Assembly (NCBI GenBank): GCA_017856435.1
Contig: JAFMFB010000005.1
Location: 1 to 64,000 of the forward strand
From: Burkholderiaceae bacterium
Lineage (GTDB): Bacteria > Pseudomonadota > Gammaproteobacteria > Burkholderiales > Burkholderiaceae_C
Direction of reading: 5' to 3'
DNA length: 64,000 nucleotides
Positions 43,250-53,757 of this stretch are shown one piece after another. Within the stretch, counting starts at the first letter, position 1. Each line of letters begins with the position of its first letter. Made by a program: the position numbers and the translations under genes. Under the pieces are notes generated by a model that saw only the letters and a list, made by a program, of their open reading frames with translations, did not search any database and was not told where the DNA came from.

Positions 43250-44653
43250 ATGAAACGCCTTTTTCTTTCAATTTTTACCCTGCTGCTCGCAATGCCCCTG
43301 CTGGCTGTGAGCCAGCCCCAGCTCGGGGGAGGGGCCGGGGTTGAGCAGTTCACCCTGGCCAATGGCATGACGCTCATTGTCAAGCCAGACCGGCGAGCGC
43401 CCACCGCAATTCACATGCTGTGGGTGCGGGTCGGTGCGATGGATGAAGTAGACGGCACCAGCGGCGTGGCCCATGTGCTGGAGCACATGCTCTTCAAGGG
43501 CACACCCAGTGTGCCCGCTGGCGAGTTTTCTCGCCGGGTGGCAGCACTGGGCGGGCGCGAGAACGCTTTTACCGGCCAGGACTACACCGGCTATTTCCAG
43601 CAAATCCCGGCCGATCGCCTGCAAGAGGTGATGCGACTGGAGGCGGACCGTTTTGCCAACAACCAGTGGCCCGATCAGGAGTTCACCAAGGAACTCGAGG
43701 TGGTCAAGGAAGAGCGCCGCCTTCGCACCGAGGACAACCCGCGCGCCTTGTTGTATGAGGCGCTCAACGCTGCAGCTTTTCAAGCTTCACCTTACCGGCG
43801 ACCGGTGGTGGGCTGGATGAGCGATCTGGAGGCCATGACCCCGCAGGACGCCCGAGATTTTTTCCACCGTTGGTATGTCCCGGCCAATGCGGCTGTGGTC
43901 GTGGTGGGCGATGTGGATGTGGATCGGGTGCGTCAGTTGGCCGAACAGATCTACGGGCGTTTGCCAGCCCGTGCCTTGCCCGCACGCAAGCCAAGGCAGG
44001 AGCCCCAGCAACTCGGAATTCGACGGCTGGTGGTCAAGGCACCGGCCGAGCAGGCCTATGTGTCGCTGGCCTTCAAGGTGCCCGGGCTACGATCGCTGGA
44101 CCAGCCCTCGGCACAGGATGAAGATGCCCTGGCCCTGACGGTTTTGGCGGCCGTGCTGGATGGTTACAACGGGGCCCGCCTGGACCGCGCCCTGACGCAG
44201 GGATCTGACCGCCTAGCCGACAGTGCCGGCGCTTTCAACGGTTTGCTGGGGCGCGGCCCCCAGCTTTTCATGCTCGATGGCGTTCCGGCCAAAGGCAAAT
44301 CTGCCCAACAGGTCGAGACGGCCTTGCGCGAACAGGTGGCCACGGTGGCCCGTGAAGGGGTTTCCGAGGCTGAGCTGCAACGGGTGAAAACCCAGTGGAT
44401 CGCCAGCCAGGTGTACAAAAAGGATTCGCTCATGGCGCAGGCGCGAGAACTGGGCAGCAACTGGGTGCAAGGCTTGCCGCTGGATGCTGCCGACAGCTTG
44501 TTGTATCGCCTGCGCAAGGTCACCGCCGATCAGGTACGCTCGGTGGCCGCGCGTTATTTTGGAGATGATCAGCTCACAGTGGCTCATCTGCAGCCGCAAG
44601 CGATCGACCCCAACAAGCCACGCCCCAAGCCTGCCTCTGGCGGGCGCCATTGA
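43250..44653 (+). CDS. M16-family zinc peptidase (catalytic member)
   Basis: A 467-residue insulinase-family peptidase with a signal peptide (to about VSQPQ, residue 23). The inverted zinc motif HVLEH lies in GVAHVLEHMLFKGT, followed by the downstream glutamate in ELEVVKEERRLRTEDNP. The ATG at 43250 begins the signal peptide and lies 28 bases from the divergent ftsY start. A second M16 gene without the zinc motif follows, so the two probably form a periplasmic heterodimer like mitochondrial processing peptidase. Confidence 0.93.
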   Translation: MKRLFLSIFTLLLAMPLLAVSQPQLGGGAGVEQFTLANGMTLIVKPDRRAPTAIHMLWVRVGAMDEVDGTSGVAHVLEHMLFKGTPSVPAGEFSRRVAALGGRENAFTGQDYTGYFQQIPADRLQEVMRLEADRFANNQWPDQEFTKELEVVKEERRLRTEDNPRALLYEALNAAAFQASPYRRPVVGWMSDLEAMTPQDARDFFHRWYVPANAAVVVVGDVDVDRVRQLAEQIYGRLPARALPARKPRQEPQQLGIRRLVVKAPAEQAYVSLAFKVPGLRSLDQPSAQDEDALALTVLAAVLDGYNGARLDRALTQGSDRLADSAGAFNGLLGRGPQLFMLDGVPAKGKSAQQVETALREQVATVAREGVSEAELQRVKTQWIASQVYKKDSLMAQARELGSNWVQGLPLDAADSLLYRLRKVTADQVRSVAARYFGDDQLTVAHLQPQAIDPNKPRPKPASGGRH

Positions 44654-44671
44654 TACGACGGGGCAAATGAC

Positions 44672-46042
44672 ATGAACAGAATAAGTTTCAGAGGGGTGTC
44701 AGGTTGGCTGATGGCACTTGGCAGTGTGGCACTTGGCAGCCTCAGTAATGCGCTGGCGGCCATTCCTATTCAGCACTGGGTTCAGCCCTCGGGGGCGGCC
44801 ATTTACCTGGTGCAAAGCCCGGCGCTGCCCATGGTCGATGTGCAAATTGACTTTGATGCCGGCGCACGCCGTGATCCGCCGGGACAGGCGGGGCTGGCCA
44901 GTGCGATGGCTGGCATGATCTCCAAAGGGTTGCGCGCAGCAGGCTCCTCGGGCGGGTCGGGTCGCTACGACGCAGCCCTGGACGAAAACATGCTGGGCGA
45001 GGCCTGGGCTGATCTGGGGGCAAGTTTTGGCGCCAGTGCTGGCAGTGACCGCATGAGCTTTTCCCTACGTTCGCTCAACTATCCTGATTTGCTTGAGCGG
45101 GCTCTTCAACTGGCCGGGCGACAAATGGCAGACCCGGCCTTTCCCCCTCAGGTTTGGCAAAGAGAACGCGAGCGTCTGGCAGCTGCCATCCGGGAGGCCA
45201 ACACCCGTCCCGCCACAGTGGCTGCTCGCAACTTCGAGGCTGCAGTGTATGGCAGCCACCCGTATGGCTATGACACGACAGAAGCCAGTCTGAAACGAAT
45301 TGAGGTGTCAGACATGAAGGATCTGCACCGGCGCTCGCTGCTGCCCTGCCGTGCCAAATTGAGCGTGGTGGGGGCCGTCAGCCGGGAGCAGGCAGATAGT
45401 CTGGCGACCCAGTTGCTAGCGCGATTGCCCTCCGGTCCGTGTGCTGAGTTGCCCAAAGTGCCCGAGGTCAGCCCCTTGGCGGCGGCCAGCGAGAAAAACA
45501 TTCCCTTCGATTCGGCTCAGGCCCATGTGCTGATCGGCCAGCCAGGCTTTGCCCGGGTTGACCCGGATTTCTTCGCGTTGCTCGTCGGCAATTACACCTT
45601 GGGCGGCGGAGGGTTTGTCTCACGGCTGACCACCGAAGTCAGGGAAAAGCGTGGCCTGAGTTACAGCGTCTACAGTTACTTTGCACCCGGCCTGCACGCC
45701 GGGGCCTGGACCTTGGGCTTGCAGACCCGGCCCGACCAGGCCGCCCAGGCAGTGCAAGTGGCGCGAGAAACGGTTCGTCGTTTTGTGGCCGAGGGCCCCA
45801 GCGATGCCGAATTGAAGGCGGCCAAGGACAACCTGATTGGAGGGTTTGCCTTGCGCATTGACAGCAACCGCAAACTGCTGGACAACGTGGCCAACATTGC
45901 CTGGAACAACCTGCCGCTCAATTATCTGGACACCTGGTCGCAACAGATTGCCAGCATCACCGTGGCCGATATTCGTGCCGCGTTTGCGCGCAAGTTACAA
46001 CCCGAACGGATGGTGACCGTGGTGGTTGGAGCCAAACCTTGA
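44672..46042 (+). CDS. M16-family peptidase-like protein (non-catalytic partner)
   Basis: A 456-residue M16 homologue with a signal peptide. At the position of the zinc motif it reads GQAGLASAMAGMISKG, lacking HxxEH. The C-terminal half keeps the R/Y substrate-binding pair region LTTEVREKRGLSYSVYSYF. It is probably the non-catalytic subunit that binds substrate beside the upstream protein. The gap to that gene is 18 bases. Its last codon overlaps the rsmD start. Confidence 0.92.
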   Translation: MNRISFRGVSGWLMALGSVALGSLSNALAAIPIQHWVQPSGAAIYLVQSPALPMVDVQIDFDAGARRDPPGQAGLASAMAGMISKGLRAAGSSGGSGRYDAALDENMLGEAWADLGASFGASAGSDRMSFSLRSLNYPDLLERALQLAGRQMADPAFPPQVWQRERERLAAAIREANTRPATVAARNFEAAVYGSHPYGYDTTEASLKRIEVSDMKDLHRRSLLPCRAKLSVVGAVSREQADSLATQLLARLPSGPCAELPKVPEVSPLAAASEKNIPFDSAQAHVLIGQPGFARVDPDFFALLVGNYTLGGGGFVSRLTTEVREKRGLSYSVYSYFAPGLHAGAWTLGLQTRPDQAAQAVQVARETVRRFVAEGPSDAELKAAKDNLIGGFALRIDSNRKLLDNVANIAWNNLPLNYLDTWSQQIASITVADIRAAFARKLQPERMVTVVVGAKP

Positions 46043-46635
46043 ACCTTTCGCCTGTTGCCCGAAAGAAAGCCAGCCGCTCTGCTGCCGGCGAGGTCAGGAT
46101 CATCGGCGGAGTCTGGCGTCGCCACAAGCTGCCAGTGCCAGACAAGCCTGGCTTGCGGCCCACGCCTGATCGGGTGCGCGAGACTCTCTTCAACTGGCTT
46201 GGCCAGGACCTTGCCGGCTGGCGTTGCCTGGATGCCTTTGCCGGAACCGGCGTGCTTGGACTGGAGGCGGCATCACGGGGCGCCAAAGAGGTTCGTCTTA
46301 TTGAGCAGGACGTGCAGTTGGTTCAGCAGCTCAAGTTGGCCCAGACCAAACTGCAGGCCCACGCTGTGGTGGTATCTCGCGGCGATGGCCTGGCTGTCAT
46401 GCAGCAATTAACCCCTGGCAGCTTGGATCTTATTTTTCTGGATCCTCCATTCGATGCCGATCTGTTCGATCAGGCCTTGCTGCGAGCCGCCCCGCTGCTG
46501 TCTAGCGGCGGATTCATCTACCTGGAATCGCCCAGGCCTTGGGACGAGGCGCAACTTGAACCGTTTGGCCTGACGCTTTATCGCTACCTCAAGGCCGGTG
46601 CTGTTCATGCTCACTTGTTGCAAAGGAAAACCTGA
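46039..46635 (+). CDS. rsmD: 16S rRNA (guanine(966)-N2)-methyltransferase
   Basis: A 198-residue RNA methyltransferase. IIGGVWRRHKLPVPD and LRPTPDRVRETLFNWL are the RsmD N-terminal signature, CLDAFAGTGVLGLEAASRGA is SAM motif I, and FLDPPFDADLF is the catalytic (D/N)PPF. The start is TTG at 46039, with its TTGA overlapping the M16 stop. No ATG starts the family sequence. It overlaps the DinB-like gene by one base. Confidence 0.95.
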   Translation: MNLSPVARKKASRSAAGEVRIIGGVWRRHKLPVPDKPGLRPTPDRVRETLFNWLGQDLAGWRCLDAFAGTGVLGLEAASRGAKEVRLIEQDVQLVQQLKLAQTKLQAHAVVVSRGDGLAVMQQLTPGSLDLIFLDPPFDADLFDQALLRAAPLLSSGGFIYLESPRPWDEAQLEPFGLTLYRYLKAGAVHAHLLQRKT

Positions 46636-47144
46636 TGTCTGCCCTGTCACACCTGCGTATGCTCACCCGCTACAGCACCTGGGCCAACACATTGATGTTT
46701 GACGTGCTGGCGACCTTGCCGTCTGAGCAGGTCAACGCGGTGCGAGTCACCCTGTTTGGCTCCATGGTCAACACCCTCAATCATTCCTTGGTCATAGACA
46801 AGATCTGGCAGGCGCATCTGCAGGGCCGCGCGCATGGTTTTACCAAGCGGATCACCGACTCGGTGCCTGCCCTGGCAGACCTGCGCAGCGCACAGGCTGA
46901 GCTCGATGCCTGGTTTGTGCAGTATGCCGATGGGCTCGACCCTGTGACCGAGGCGCAGGTGGTCAACTTCGAATTTGTTGACGGCGGTAACGGTGCCATG
47001 ACCCGGGGCGATATTCTTCTGCATATCGTCAACCACAAGACCTACCACCGTGGCGTGGTGGCCGACATGCTGTACCAGGCCGGTTCCAAACCGCCGGTGA
47101 TGGATCTGCCCGTATTTCTGCGGGATACGTCGCCTGCCGGGTAA
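46635..47144 (+). CDS. DinB-family protein
   Basis: A 169-residue four-helix-bundle protein of the DinB/YfiT fold. Candidate metal-binding histidines are in NHSLVIDKIWQAHL and in LHIVNHKTYHRGVVADML, the family's H...HxxxH arrangement. DinB-like proteins are often thiol transferases or damage-responsive enzymes of unknown substrate. Start and rsmD stop share one base (TGATG). Confidence 0.88.
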   Translation: MSALSHLRMLTRYSTWANTLMFDVLATLPSEQVNAVRVTLFGSMVNTLNHSLVIDKIWQAHLQGRAHGFTKRITDSVPALADLRSAQAELDAWFVQYADGLDPVTEAQVVNFEFVDGGNGAMTRGDILLHIVNHKTYHRGVVADMLYQAGSKPPVMDLPVFLRDTSPAG

Positions 47145-47696
<552 letters not shown>

Positions 47697-47730
47697 AGGG
47701 CGCCGCCGCTGGCGGCAGGAAGGCCTTTTG

Positions 47731-48330
47731 ATGAATGACAGAATCCGTGACCTGCTGGCACAGATCGCTTCGCTTGAGGATGAGCTACGCAACAGTCTGC
47801 ACGAACAGGAGCAACGTGTTGCCTACACCTTGCATGGTAAGCGCATCGAGTTTGAGAAATCGGTTCAACAAGCGCATCAGCGCCTGCGACGAAGCCTCTT
47901 CTACTGGGTACTCAAGGATCGGCCGCTCAACCTGCTGACGGGGCCGGTCATCTACAGCATGATCGTGCCGCTGGTATTGCTCGACGTGTGCATCTCGCTC
48001 TACCAGCTGGTCTGCTTTCCCGTCTATGGCGTTGCCAGGGTCAAGCGGGCCGAATACTTTGTCTTTGACCGGCATCACCTGGGGTATCTGAACTTCATCG
48101 AAAAGTTCCACTGCGATTACTGCAGCTATGCCACTGGCCTGATGGCTTATGCCACAGAAATCGTGGCGCGTACCGAGCAGTATTTTTGCCCCATCAAGCA
48201 CGCCCGCAAGGTGCTGGGCTCGCACGTGCGCACCCATCATTTTCTGGCCTACGGTCATGCGCAGGATTACCATGAACGGCTGGAGCAGTACCGGCGGGCC
48301 ATGAAAGAGGATGCTGAAAGTCGCTCATGA
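47731..48330 (+). CDS. Uncharacterised membrane protein with CxxC and CxxxH
   Basis: A 199-residue protein that I do not recognise. A helical, charged N-terminus (about 1-55) looks coiled-coil. A single strongly hydrophobic region at 71-100 is one long or two short membrane helices. The C-terminal domain holds C128-D-Y-C131, C153-P-I-K-H157 and further histidines (H165, H169, H170), a possible metal site. AGGAAGG precedes the ATG. It overlaps the phosphatase gene by four bases (ATGA) and lies between coaD and the phosphatase. Confidence 0.7.
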   Translation: MNDRIRDLLAQIASLEDELRNSLHEQEQRVAYTLHGKRIEFEKSVQQAHQRLRRSLFYWVLKDRPLNLLTGPVIYSMIVPLVLLDVCISLYQLVCFPVYGVARVKRAEYFVFDRHHLGYLNFIEKFHCDYCSYATGLMAYATEIVARTEQYFCPIKHARKVLGSHVRTHHFLAYGHAQDYHERLEQYRRAMKEDAESRS

Positions 48331-49010
48331 CCGAGCTCATTCTCATTCGACACGGTGAAACTGACTGGAACCGCGAGTTGCGTTTCCAGGGCCAGATGGA
48401 TGTGCCCCTCAACGCGATGGGTCAGCAGCAGGCACAACGGCTTGCCCGCCGCCTGGCCAGCGAACAACTGCACCACCTGGTCAGCAGTGATTTGATCAGG
48501 GCGCGACAGACGGCTGAGCCGCTTGGCCAGGGCGCGGGACGTCCGCCAGGTTTGCAAACCCAATTTCTATCCACTTTGCGCGAACAGCACTTCGGGATGG
48601 TCGAGGGCATGCGGGTGCCAGACATCAAGCGCCAGCACCCGCTTGCCTGGGAACAATGGGTGAGGTTTGATGCTGATTTTGCTTTTGCAGGGGGTGAGAG
48701 CACACGTCAGTTTCATGCGCGGGTGATGTTTGCCGTCTACGAACTCGCTCAATGTCATCCGGGTCAGGTCATTGCCCTGGTCACGCACGGTGGTGTGCTG
48801 GACATGATCTACCGCACCGCCCTGGGCTTGCCTCTGTCAGGTCCTCGGCAAAGTCTGATACCCAATGCCGGACTGAGCCGGGTGCGGGTGCGTGAGCAGG
48901 CCCTGGAAGTCATTCAGTGGGCCGATACGGCGCATCTGGCCGACCTGCCGCCCCAGCCCGTCTATGACCAGCAGAAGCTTAGGGTCAAAGCGGGTGCGGT
49001 TGATGCATGA
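48327..49010 (+). CDS. Histidine-phosphatase-family (phosphoglycerate-mutase-like) protein
   Basis: A 227-residue member. The catalytic RHG motif is LILIRHGETDWNRELRFQG, followed by the second histidine in VIALVTHGGVLDMIYR. An intervening FGMVEGM contains the acidic residue. These are the residues of GpmB- and CobC-like phosphatases. The substrate is unknown. It starts inside the stop of the preceding membrane-protein gene. Confidence 0.92.
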   Translation: MTELILIRHGETDWNRELRFQGQMDVPLNAMGQQQAQRLARRLASEQLHHLVSSDLIRARQTAEPLGQGAGRPPGLQTQFLSTLREQHFGMVEGMRVPDIKRQHPLAWEQWVRFDADFAFAGGESTRQFHARVMFAVYELAQCHPGQVIALVTHGGVLDMIYRTALGLPLSGPRQSLIPNAGLSRVRVREQALEVIQWADTAHLADLPPQPVYDQQKLRVKAGAVDA

Positions 49011-49030
49011 AGGTCTTGCAATTGGGATAA

Positions 49031-49351
<321 letters not shown>

Positions 49352-49384
49352 GTGGCTCGGAGCACGGCCACAAGGCGCTTCAGG

Positions 49385-49828
49385 CTAGGGCTTGCTGACG
49401 GTGCTGTTGGCGGGATCGGCGGCAGATTTGCCTGGTGGGTGGGCTGGCGGCGTGCGGGCTGTGAAATGCGGGGGTTTGTGCCGGGCCCTGGCGCCTGGCT
49501 CCTGAGGGCTCTTGCTGACAGGGGTCGGGTTGGGTGGCAAGCTCACCTTTTTCCCGGTGGATCCTGACAAAAATGCCTCTTGCTTGAGCCGGTTTTTTTC
49601 CATTTCCTCGGCCAAACGCATTTGTTTGCGGGTATCGGCGTCCTGGGCGCGTCGTGCCTCTTCCTGCTCGCGTGTGGCCGGCGCACTCTGGGTTACTGTG
49701 CTACCGCCCTCGCAAGGAGTCTGGCTGTAACTGTTGCCACATCGGTAAACAGTCTGAGCCACTGCAGGCTGCGCCAAACCAGCGGCCAGGGCAGCGATGG
49801 TCAGTATCAGGTGGCATTTTCCCCGCAT
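49385..49828 (-). CDS. DUF4124-like exported protein
   Basis: A 147-residue protein with a signal peptide (to about PAVAQ, residue 25), a DUF4124-like [17 protein letters not shown] motif with two cysteines that likely pair, a charged helix, and a proline-rich C-terminus. DUF4124 proteins are common secreted proteins of unknown function. Its start lies 22 bases inside the 3' end of pth on the same strand. Confidence 0.75.
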   Translation of the reverse strand: MRGKCHLILTIAALAAGLAQPAVAQTVYRCGNSYSQTPCEGGSTVTQSAPATREQEEARRAQDADTRKQMRLAEEMEKNRLKQEAFLSGSTGKKVSLPPNPTPVSKSPQEPGARARHKPPHFTARTPPAHPPGKSAADPANSTVSKP

Positions 49829-50463
49829 GGTTCAGACCCTTCCCCAGGTTTTGAGGTCACACTTTGAGGCCGCGGCGGTTTGGGCCGTGGCGGCTTGGTA
49901 GTGTGAACCAGGGCCGTGGCCTTGTCCATCTCGCCAGAGATCAAATATGGCAGGGCCTTGACTGAACGCAAGATGCTTTCTTCCATGCCGGTGCGCTGCT
50001 CGGGCGTCGGTTTTTTGAGAACCCAGTTGGCAACTTCAGCCTTGTTGCCTGGGTGTCCGATGCCAATGCGCAGGCGCCAGTAGTCATCGCTGCCGAGTTG
50101 GGCGTGAATATCGCGCAGTCCATTGTGCCCCGCATGACCACCACCTCGTTTGAGTTTGACCTGACCCGCAGGCAGGTCCAGTTCATCGTGGGCCACCAGG
50201 ATTTCATGAGGGGCAATTTTGTAGAAACGGGCCAATGCAGCCACTGCCTTGCCCGAAAGGTTCATGAACGTCTGGGGTGCCAGCAACCACAGAGTGTGAC
50301 CCTCAGACACTGTGCGGGCGACCAGGCCGTGGTAACTTTTTTCCAAGGTGAGTCGGGTCTTGAGGGCGGCGGCCACAGCCTCCAGCCACCAGAAGCCGGC
50401 GTTGTGTCGGGTGGCCTCGTACTCGACGCCTGGGTTACCCAGGCCAACTAGCAGTTTGATCAT
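49807..50463 (-). CDS. pth: Peptidyl-tRNA hydrolase
   Basis: A 218-residue Pth, which recycles peptidyl-tRNA. Signatures are [17 protein letters not shown] with the catalytic histidine (H20), [12 protein letters not shown], and [30 protein letters not shown]. The C-terminus has a basic proline-lysine tail beyond the usual core. It is downstream of rplY and its terminator. Confidence 0.95.
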   Translation of the reverse strand: MIKLLVGLGNPGVEYEATRHNAGFWWLEAVAAALKTRLTLEKSYHGLVARTVSEGHTLWLLAPQTFMNLSGKAVAALARFYKIAPHEILVAHDELDLPAGQVKLKRGGGHAGHNGLRDIHAQLGSDDYWRLRIGIGHPGNKAEVANWVLKKPTPEQRTGMEESILRSVKALPYLISGEMDKATALVHTTKPPRPKPPRPQSVTSKPGEGSEPCGENAT

Positions 50464-50489
50464 GCTGCATTATCGCGGCAGCTCCTGAC

Positions 50490-50516
50490 AAAAAAACAGC
50501 CCGCCAGGGCGGGCTG
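50490..50516 (-). terminator. Terminator after rplY
   Basis: On the minus strand a 9-bp GC-rich stem (50508-50516 with 50497-50505) with a minimal loop is followed by seven T. It lies between rplY and pth. Confidence 0.85.
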
Positions 50517-50541
50517 AGTATGACTGGCGCAGGGCCCCAGC

Positions 50542-51177
50542 TTATTTTTTGGCAGGGGCAGGGGCAGCGGCATCGGCCGCTGGTGCTGCGCCGGCTTCGG
50601 GCGCGGCTTCCGCCTCGGCTTTTGGAACCACCACGGAAACGAGCACCGGATTGTCCTTGCCATGGGTGAGGGCGCTCACGCCTGAGGGCAACTTGATATC
50701 GTTCAGGTGCAAGGTATCGCCCTTCTTCAACCCGCTGAGGTCCACGCTGATGAACTCTGGCAAATCCTTGGGCAGGCAGGACACCTCAAGCTCATTGATC
50801 ACATGGGTGACCAGGCACAGGTCCAGTTTGACAGCCGGGGAATTCTCTTCACCGCTGTAGTGCAAGGGTACCTTCATGTGCAGTTTGGTGCTGGCATCGA
50901 CACGCTGGAAGTCAATATGCAGGACCATCTGCTTGAAGGGGTGCATCTGCACATCACGCAGCAGAACCTGGTTTTGCTTGCCATTGAGTTCCATGTCCAA
51001 AATGGATGAATGGAAGGCTTCCTTTTTCAGGGCGTGCCAAAGCGCGTTGTGATCAAGTTCGATCAGTTCGGGCTGGCCTTGGCCACCATAGACGATACCG
51101 GGCGTGCGACCGGTGTTGCGCAGACGGCGGCTCGCACCCGTTCCCTGCTTGGCACGCTCAAAAGCGACAAATTTCAT
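50542..51177 (-). CDS. rplY: 50S ribosomal protein L25, long (Ctc) form
   Basis: A 211-residue L25/general stress protein Ctc, which binds 5S rRNA. The N-terminal L25 domain contains [16 protein letters not shown] and [26 protein letters not shown]. The TL5 beta domain follows, ending in an alanine-proline-rich tail. GGAG precedes the ATG. It sits between prs and pth, the standard order. Confidence 0.95.
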   Translation of the reverse strand: MKFVAFERAKQGTGASRRLRNTGRTPGIVYGGQGQPELIELDHNALWHALKKEAFHSSILDMELNGKQNQVLLRDVQMHPFKQMVLHIDFQRVDASTKLHMKVPLHYSGEENSPAVKLDLCLVTHVINELEVSCLPKDLPEFISVDLSGLKKGDTLHLNDIKLPSGVSALTHGKDNPVLVSVVVPKAEAEAAPEAGAAPAADAAAPAPAKK

Positions 51178-51273
51178 AACTTACTCCATAGAGAGCCCAC
51201 CGCGACCAGTGTGGCTCTGTTGCAAAAAAGGGCGTGATTCTGAGGGAATCTGGCGCCCGCTTGATTGTTCGGA

Positions 51274-52251
51274 TCAGAACAGATTGTCCTGATCAGCGAA
51301 CAAACTCATGACCGATTCGCCTTTGGCGATTCGCTGAATGGTTTCCCCGATCAGAGGCGCCACACTCAGCTGGCGAATCTTGGGGCAGGCTGCTGCTGCT
51401 GCGCCCAGGGGAATGGTGTTGGTGACCACGATCTCATCCAGGGCGTTGCCCTGGGAGATTCGCTCAATGGCCGGACCGGAAAAAATTGGATGCGTACAGT
51501 AGGCGTAGACCTTTTTGGCTCCACGCTGCTTGAGTACCTCGGCCGCCTTCACCAGGGTGCCGGCGGTATCAATCATGTCATCCATGATGACGCAGTTGCG
51601 CCCTTCAATTTCGCCGATGACATGCATCACCTCGCTCACGTTGGCTTTGGGTCTACGCTTGTCAATAATCGCCAGGTCACAACCCAGTTGCTTGGCTAGG
51701 GCGCGAGCCCGAACCACGCCGCCGACATCGGGCGAGACCACAATCAGGTCGTCGTAGTTCTTCTGGCGCAAGTCACCCAGTAGCAGCGGCGAGGCGTAGA
51801 TGTTGTCCACCGGGATATCGAAGAATCCCTGGATCTGATCGGCGTGCAGATCCATGGTGAGCACACGCGCCACCCCCACCGCCTGAAGCATGTTGGCTAC
51901 CACCTTGGCCGTGATAGGCACTCGGGAGGAGCGCGGGCGCCGGTCCTGACGTGCGTAGCCGAAATAGGGGATGACGGCACTGACCCGTTCAGCCGACGCC
52001 CGCTTGAGGGCGTCCACCATGATCAGCAGTTCCATCAGGTTGTCATTGGTTGGCGCACAAGTGGACTGCACCACGAAGACATCACGGGCGCGAACATTCT
52101 GGTTAATTTCAACGGTGACTTCACCGTCCGAGAAACGGCCCACTTGAGCGGCGCCCAGCGAGATTCCCAGGAATTGAGCAATCTCCACCGCTAGGGTGGG
52201 ATTGGCATTGCCGGTAAAAACGACAAAATCGGATAGGAGGGGGCTCTGCAT
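51274..52251 (-). CDS. prs: Ribose-phosphate pyrophosphokinase
   Basis: A 325-residue PRPP synthase. Motifs are [24 protein letters not shown] near residue 40, [28 protein letters not shown] (catalytic histidine and flexible loop), [17 protein letters not shown] and the PRPP-binding [13 protein letters not shown]. The ATG at 52251 begins the family N-terminus. The open frame to 52326 runs through the tRNA-Gln gene. It lies 32 bases downstream of the tRNA. Confidence 0.96.
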   Translation of the reverse strand: MQSPLLSDFVVFTGNANPTLAVEIAQFLGISLGAAQVGRFSDGEVTVEINQNVRARDVFVVQSTCAPTNDNLMELLIMVDALKRASAERVSAVIPYFGYARQDRRPRSSRVPITAKVVANMLQAVGVARVLTMDLHADQIQGFFDIPVDNIYASPLLLGDLRQKNYDDLIVVSPDVGGVVRARALAKQLGCDLAIIDKRRPKANVSEVMHVIGEIEGRNCVIMDDMIDTAGTLVKAAEVLKQRGAKKVYAYCTHPIFSGPAIERISQGNALDEIVVTNTIPLGAAAAACPKIRQLSVAPLIGETIQRIAKGESVMSLFADQDNLF

Positions 52252-52283
52252 CAAGTTTCCCGGCAACAAAATCCAGATGTATT

Positions 52284-52360
52284 TGGCAGGGGAGGAAGGA
52301 CTCGAACCCTCGCATGCCGGAATCAAAATCCGGTGCCTTGACCAACTTGGCGACTCCCCT
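52284..52360 (-). tRNA. tRNA-Gln (anticodon TTG)
   Basis: On the minus strand a 77-base cloverleaf reads from 52360 to 52284. The acceptor stem AGGGGAG/CTCCCCT is perfect. The anticodon stem CCGGA/TCCGG holds loop TTTTGAT (anticodon TTG). The T-loop GGTTCGAGTCC and an encoded CCA end are present. It lies between ispE and prs, as in many Burkholderiales. Confidence 0.96.
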
Positions 52361-52403
52361 ACGCAGGCCGCTTACTCCAGGGAATACACGGCCGTAAACC
52401 TTC

Positions 52404-53240
52404 TCAGGATGCCCAGCCCCTCAGGGGATGCGCTTCCAGGCTGCAGCACAACCGGACAGTCAGCGATTCCGGAGCAACCGGGACCTGCATCGGGTGCGGT
52501 AACCAGGCAAAAACAGCACTGCCTGAGCCTGTCATGCGACCTTGCAGGCCCAGCGACGATAGCCACATCAGGGCTTGTGTCACGGCGGGGCAAAGGCTTT
52601 GAGCGACAGGCTGCAGGTCGTTGCGGCCAAAGCCGTATGGGTCTGCAGCAAAGCCTGAAATTGTAACAGGAATTGTGTTTCTCTCGAGTGCTGGGGATGC
52701 AAACAGGGCGCCGGTCTGGATTCCGATTTCAGGCTTGGCGACCAGCAGTCGACCTGCGGGTACCTGCAGAGGGTGGATCAACTCGCCAATCCCCTCCACC
52801 CAGGCGTTTTGGCCAAACAGAAAAAAGGGCACATCAGCGCCGAGCGTAAGTGCAATTTGAGTCAACTGCTGGCGGCTCAGGCCAAGCTGCCACAGCCGGT
52901 TGAGTGCCATCAGGGTACTTGCCGCATCCGAAGAGCCGCCGCCCATGCCGGCCTGTACAGGAATCTGCTTGTCAAGGGTGATGTGGACGCCCAGCTTGCA
53001 TCCGGTGGCGACTTGAAGGGCCCGGGCGGCACGCACGCACAAATCGTCGGGCGGCAGACTGAGGCCAGAATCGCTTCGGCTGATGACGCCATCCTGACGT
53101 CGCTCGAAATGCAGAAGGTCACACCAGTCAATCAGCATGAAGGCCGATTGCAACAGATGGTAGCCGTCAGGCCGACGGCCGATGATGTGCAGAAAAAGGT
53201 TGAGCTTGGCGGGTGCCGGTACGTCGTAGAGCGAATGCAT
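52404..53240 (-). CDS. ispE: 4-diphosphocytidyl-2-C-methyl-D-erythritol kinase
   Basis: A 278-residue GHMP kinase of the MEP isoprenoid pathway. The N-terminal YDVPAPAKLNLFLHIIGRRPDGYHLLQSAF and the ATP-binding glycine loop PVQAGMGGGSSDAASTL are diagnostic. A second conserved segment GRMTGSGSAVFAWL lies near the C-terminus. It starts 7 bases after the lolB stop, so lolB-ispE-tRNA-prs probably share a transcript. Confidence 0.96.
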   Translation of the reverse strand: MHSLYDVPAPAKLNLFLHIIGRRPDGYHLLQSAFMLIDWCDLLHFERRQDGVISRSDSGLSLPPDDLCVRAARALQVATGCKLGVHITLDKQIPVQAGMGGGSSDAASTLMALNRLWQLGLSRQQLTQIALTLGADVPFFLFGQNAWVEGIGELIHPLQVPAGRLLVAKPEIGIQTGALFASPALERNTIPVTISGFAADPYGFGRNDLQPVAQSLCPAVTQALMWLSSLGLQGRMTGSGSAVFAWLPHPMQVPVAPESLTVRLCCSLEAHPLRGWAS

Positions 53241-53247
53241 GTGCCGA

Positions 53248-53757
53248 TTATCTTGAGGCCGGATCGAGCAGCATGCGCAGTTCGACGCCAGGCTCAGGCT
53301 GGAGCCGGCGAGCTACCAGACGGCCTTCGCTCAGCCGGGATAGATCGGCCTGCCAGCCGGCAGCCAGTGCCTCTTTGCCGCTCAGCCAGTCAAACAGCGC
53401 AAGCACCGGCAGGGAGGTTCGGGTGGTCTGTGACACCAGGGCTTCCAGTGAGTCGAAACGTCGCTCGCTGTGCGGTTCGCGCAGGATGGCCTGGCCGGGT
53501 TGCCAGTCCATGCGTGCCACGGTCTGGCCCAGAGGGCCGGTGAGGATCAGCGCCCCCTGCCTGGCGTTGCCTAGTAACTCGAAGTTGGCCGACATGGATT
53601 GGGGCGGTTGACTGGCAATGCTAAGGGCCAGCCGTCCCTGCCAGTAGGATGCCCCGGGCGAGGGCTGCAAGACGGGTTGGGCGCATCCGCCAAGAAGGGC
53701 TATCCAGGCCAACCCCAGGCAGGTACGGCGCAGTTGGAACAAGGCGCTAAAGCTCAA
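53248..53757 (-). CDS. lolB: Outer-membrane lipoprotein LolB
   Basis: A 169-residue lipoprotein receptor that inserts lipoproteins into the outer membrane. The lipobox is LLGGC with the cysteine at residue 25. The mature domain contains WQGRLALSIASQPPQSMSANFELLGNARQGALILTGPLG, typical of LolB. The start is TTG at 53757, sharing bases with the stop of the TPR gene (TTGA). No ATG starts this frame. Confidence 0.9.
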   Translation of the reverse strand: MSFSALFQLRRTCLGLAWIALLGGCAQPVLQPSPGASYWQGRLALSIASQPPQSMSANFELLGNARQGALILTGPLGQTVARMDWQPGQAILREPHSERRFDSLEALVSQTTRTSLPVLALFDWLSGKEALAAGWQADLSRLSEGRLVARRLQPEPGVELRMLLDPASR

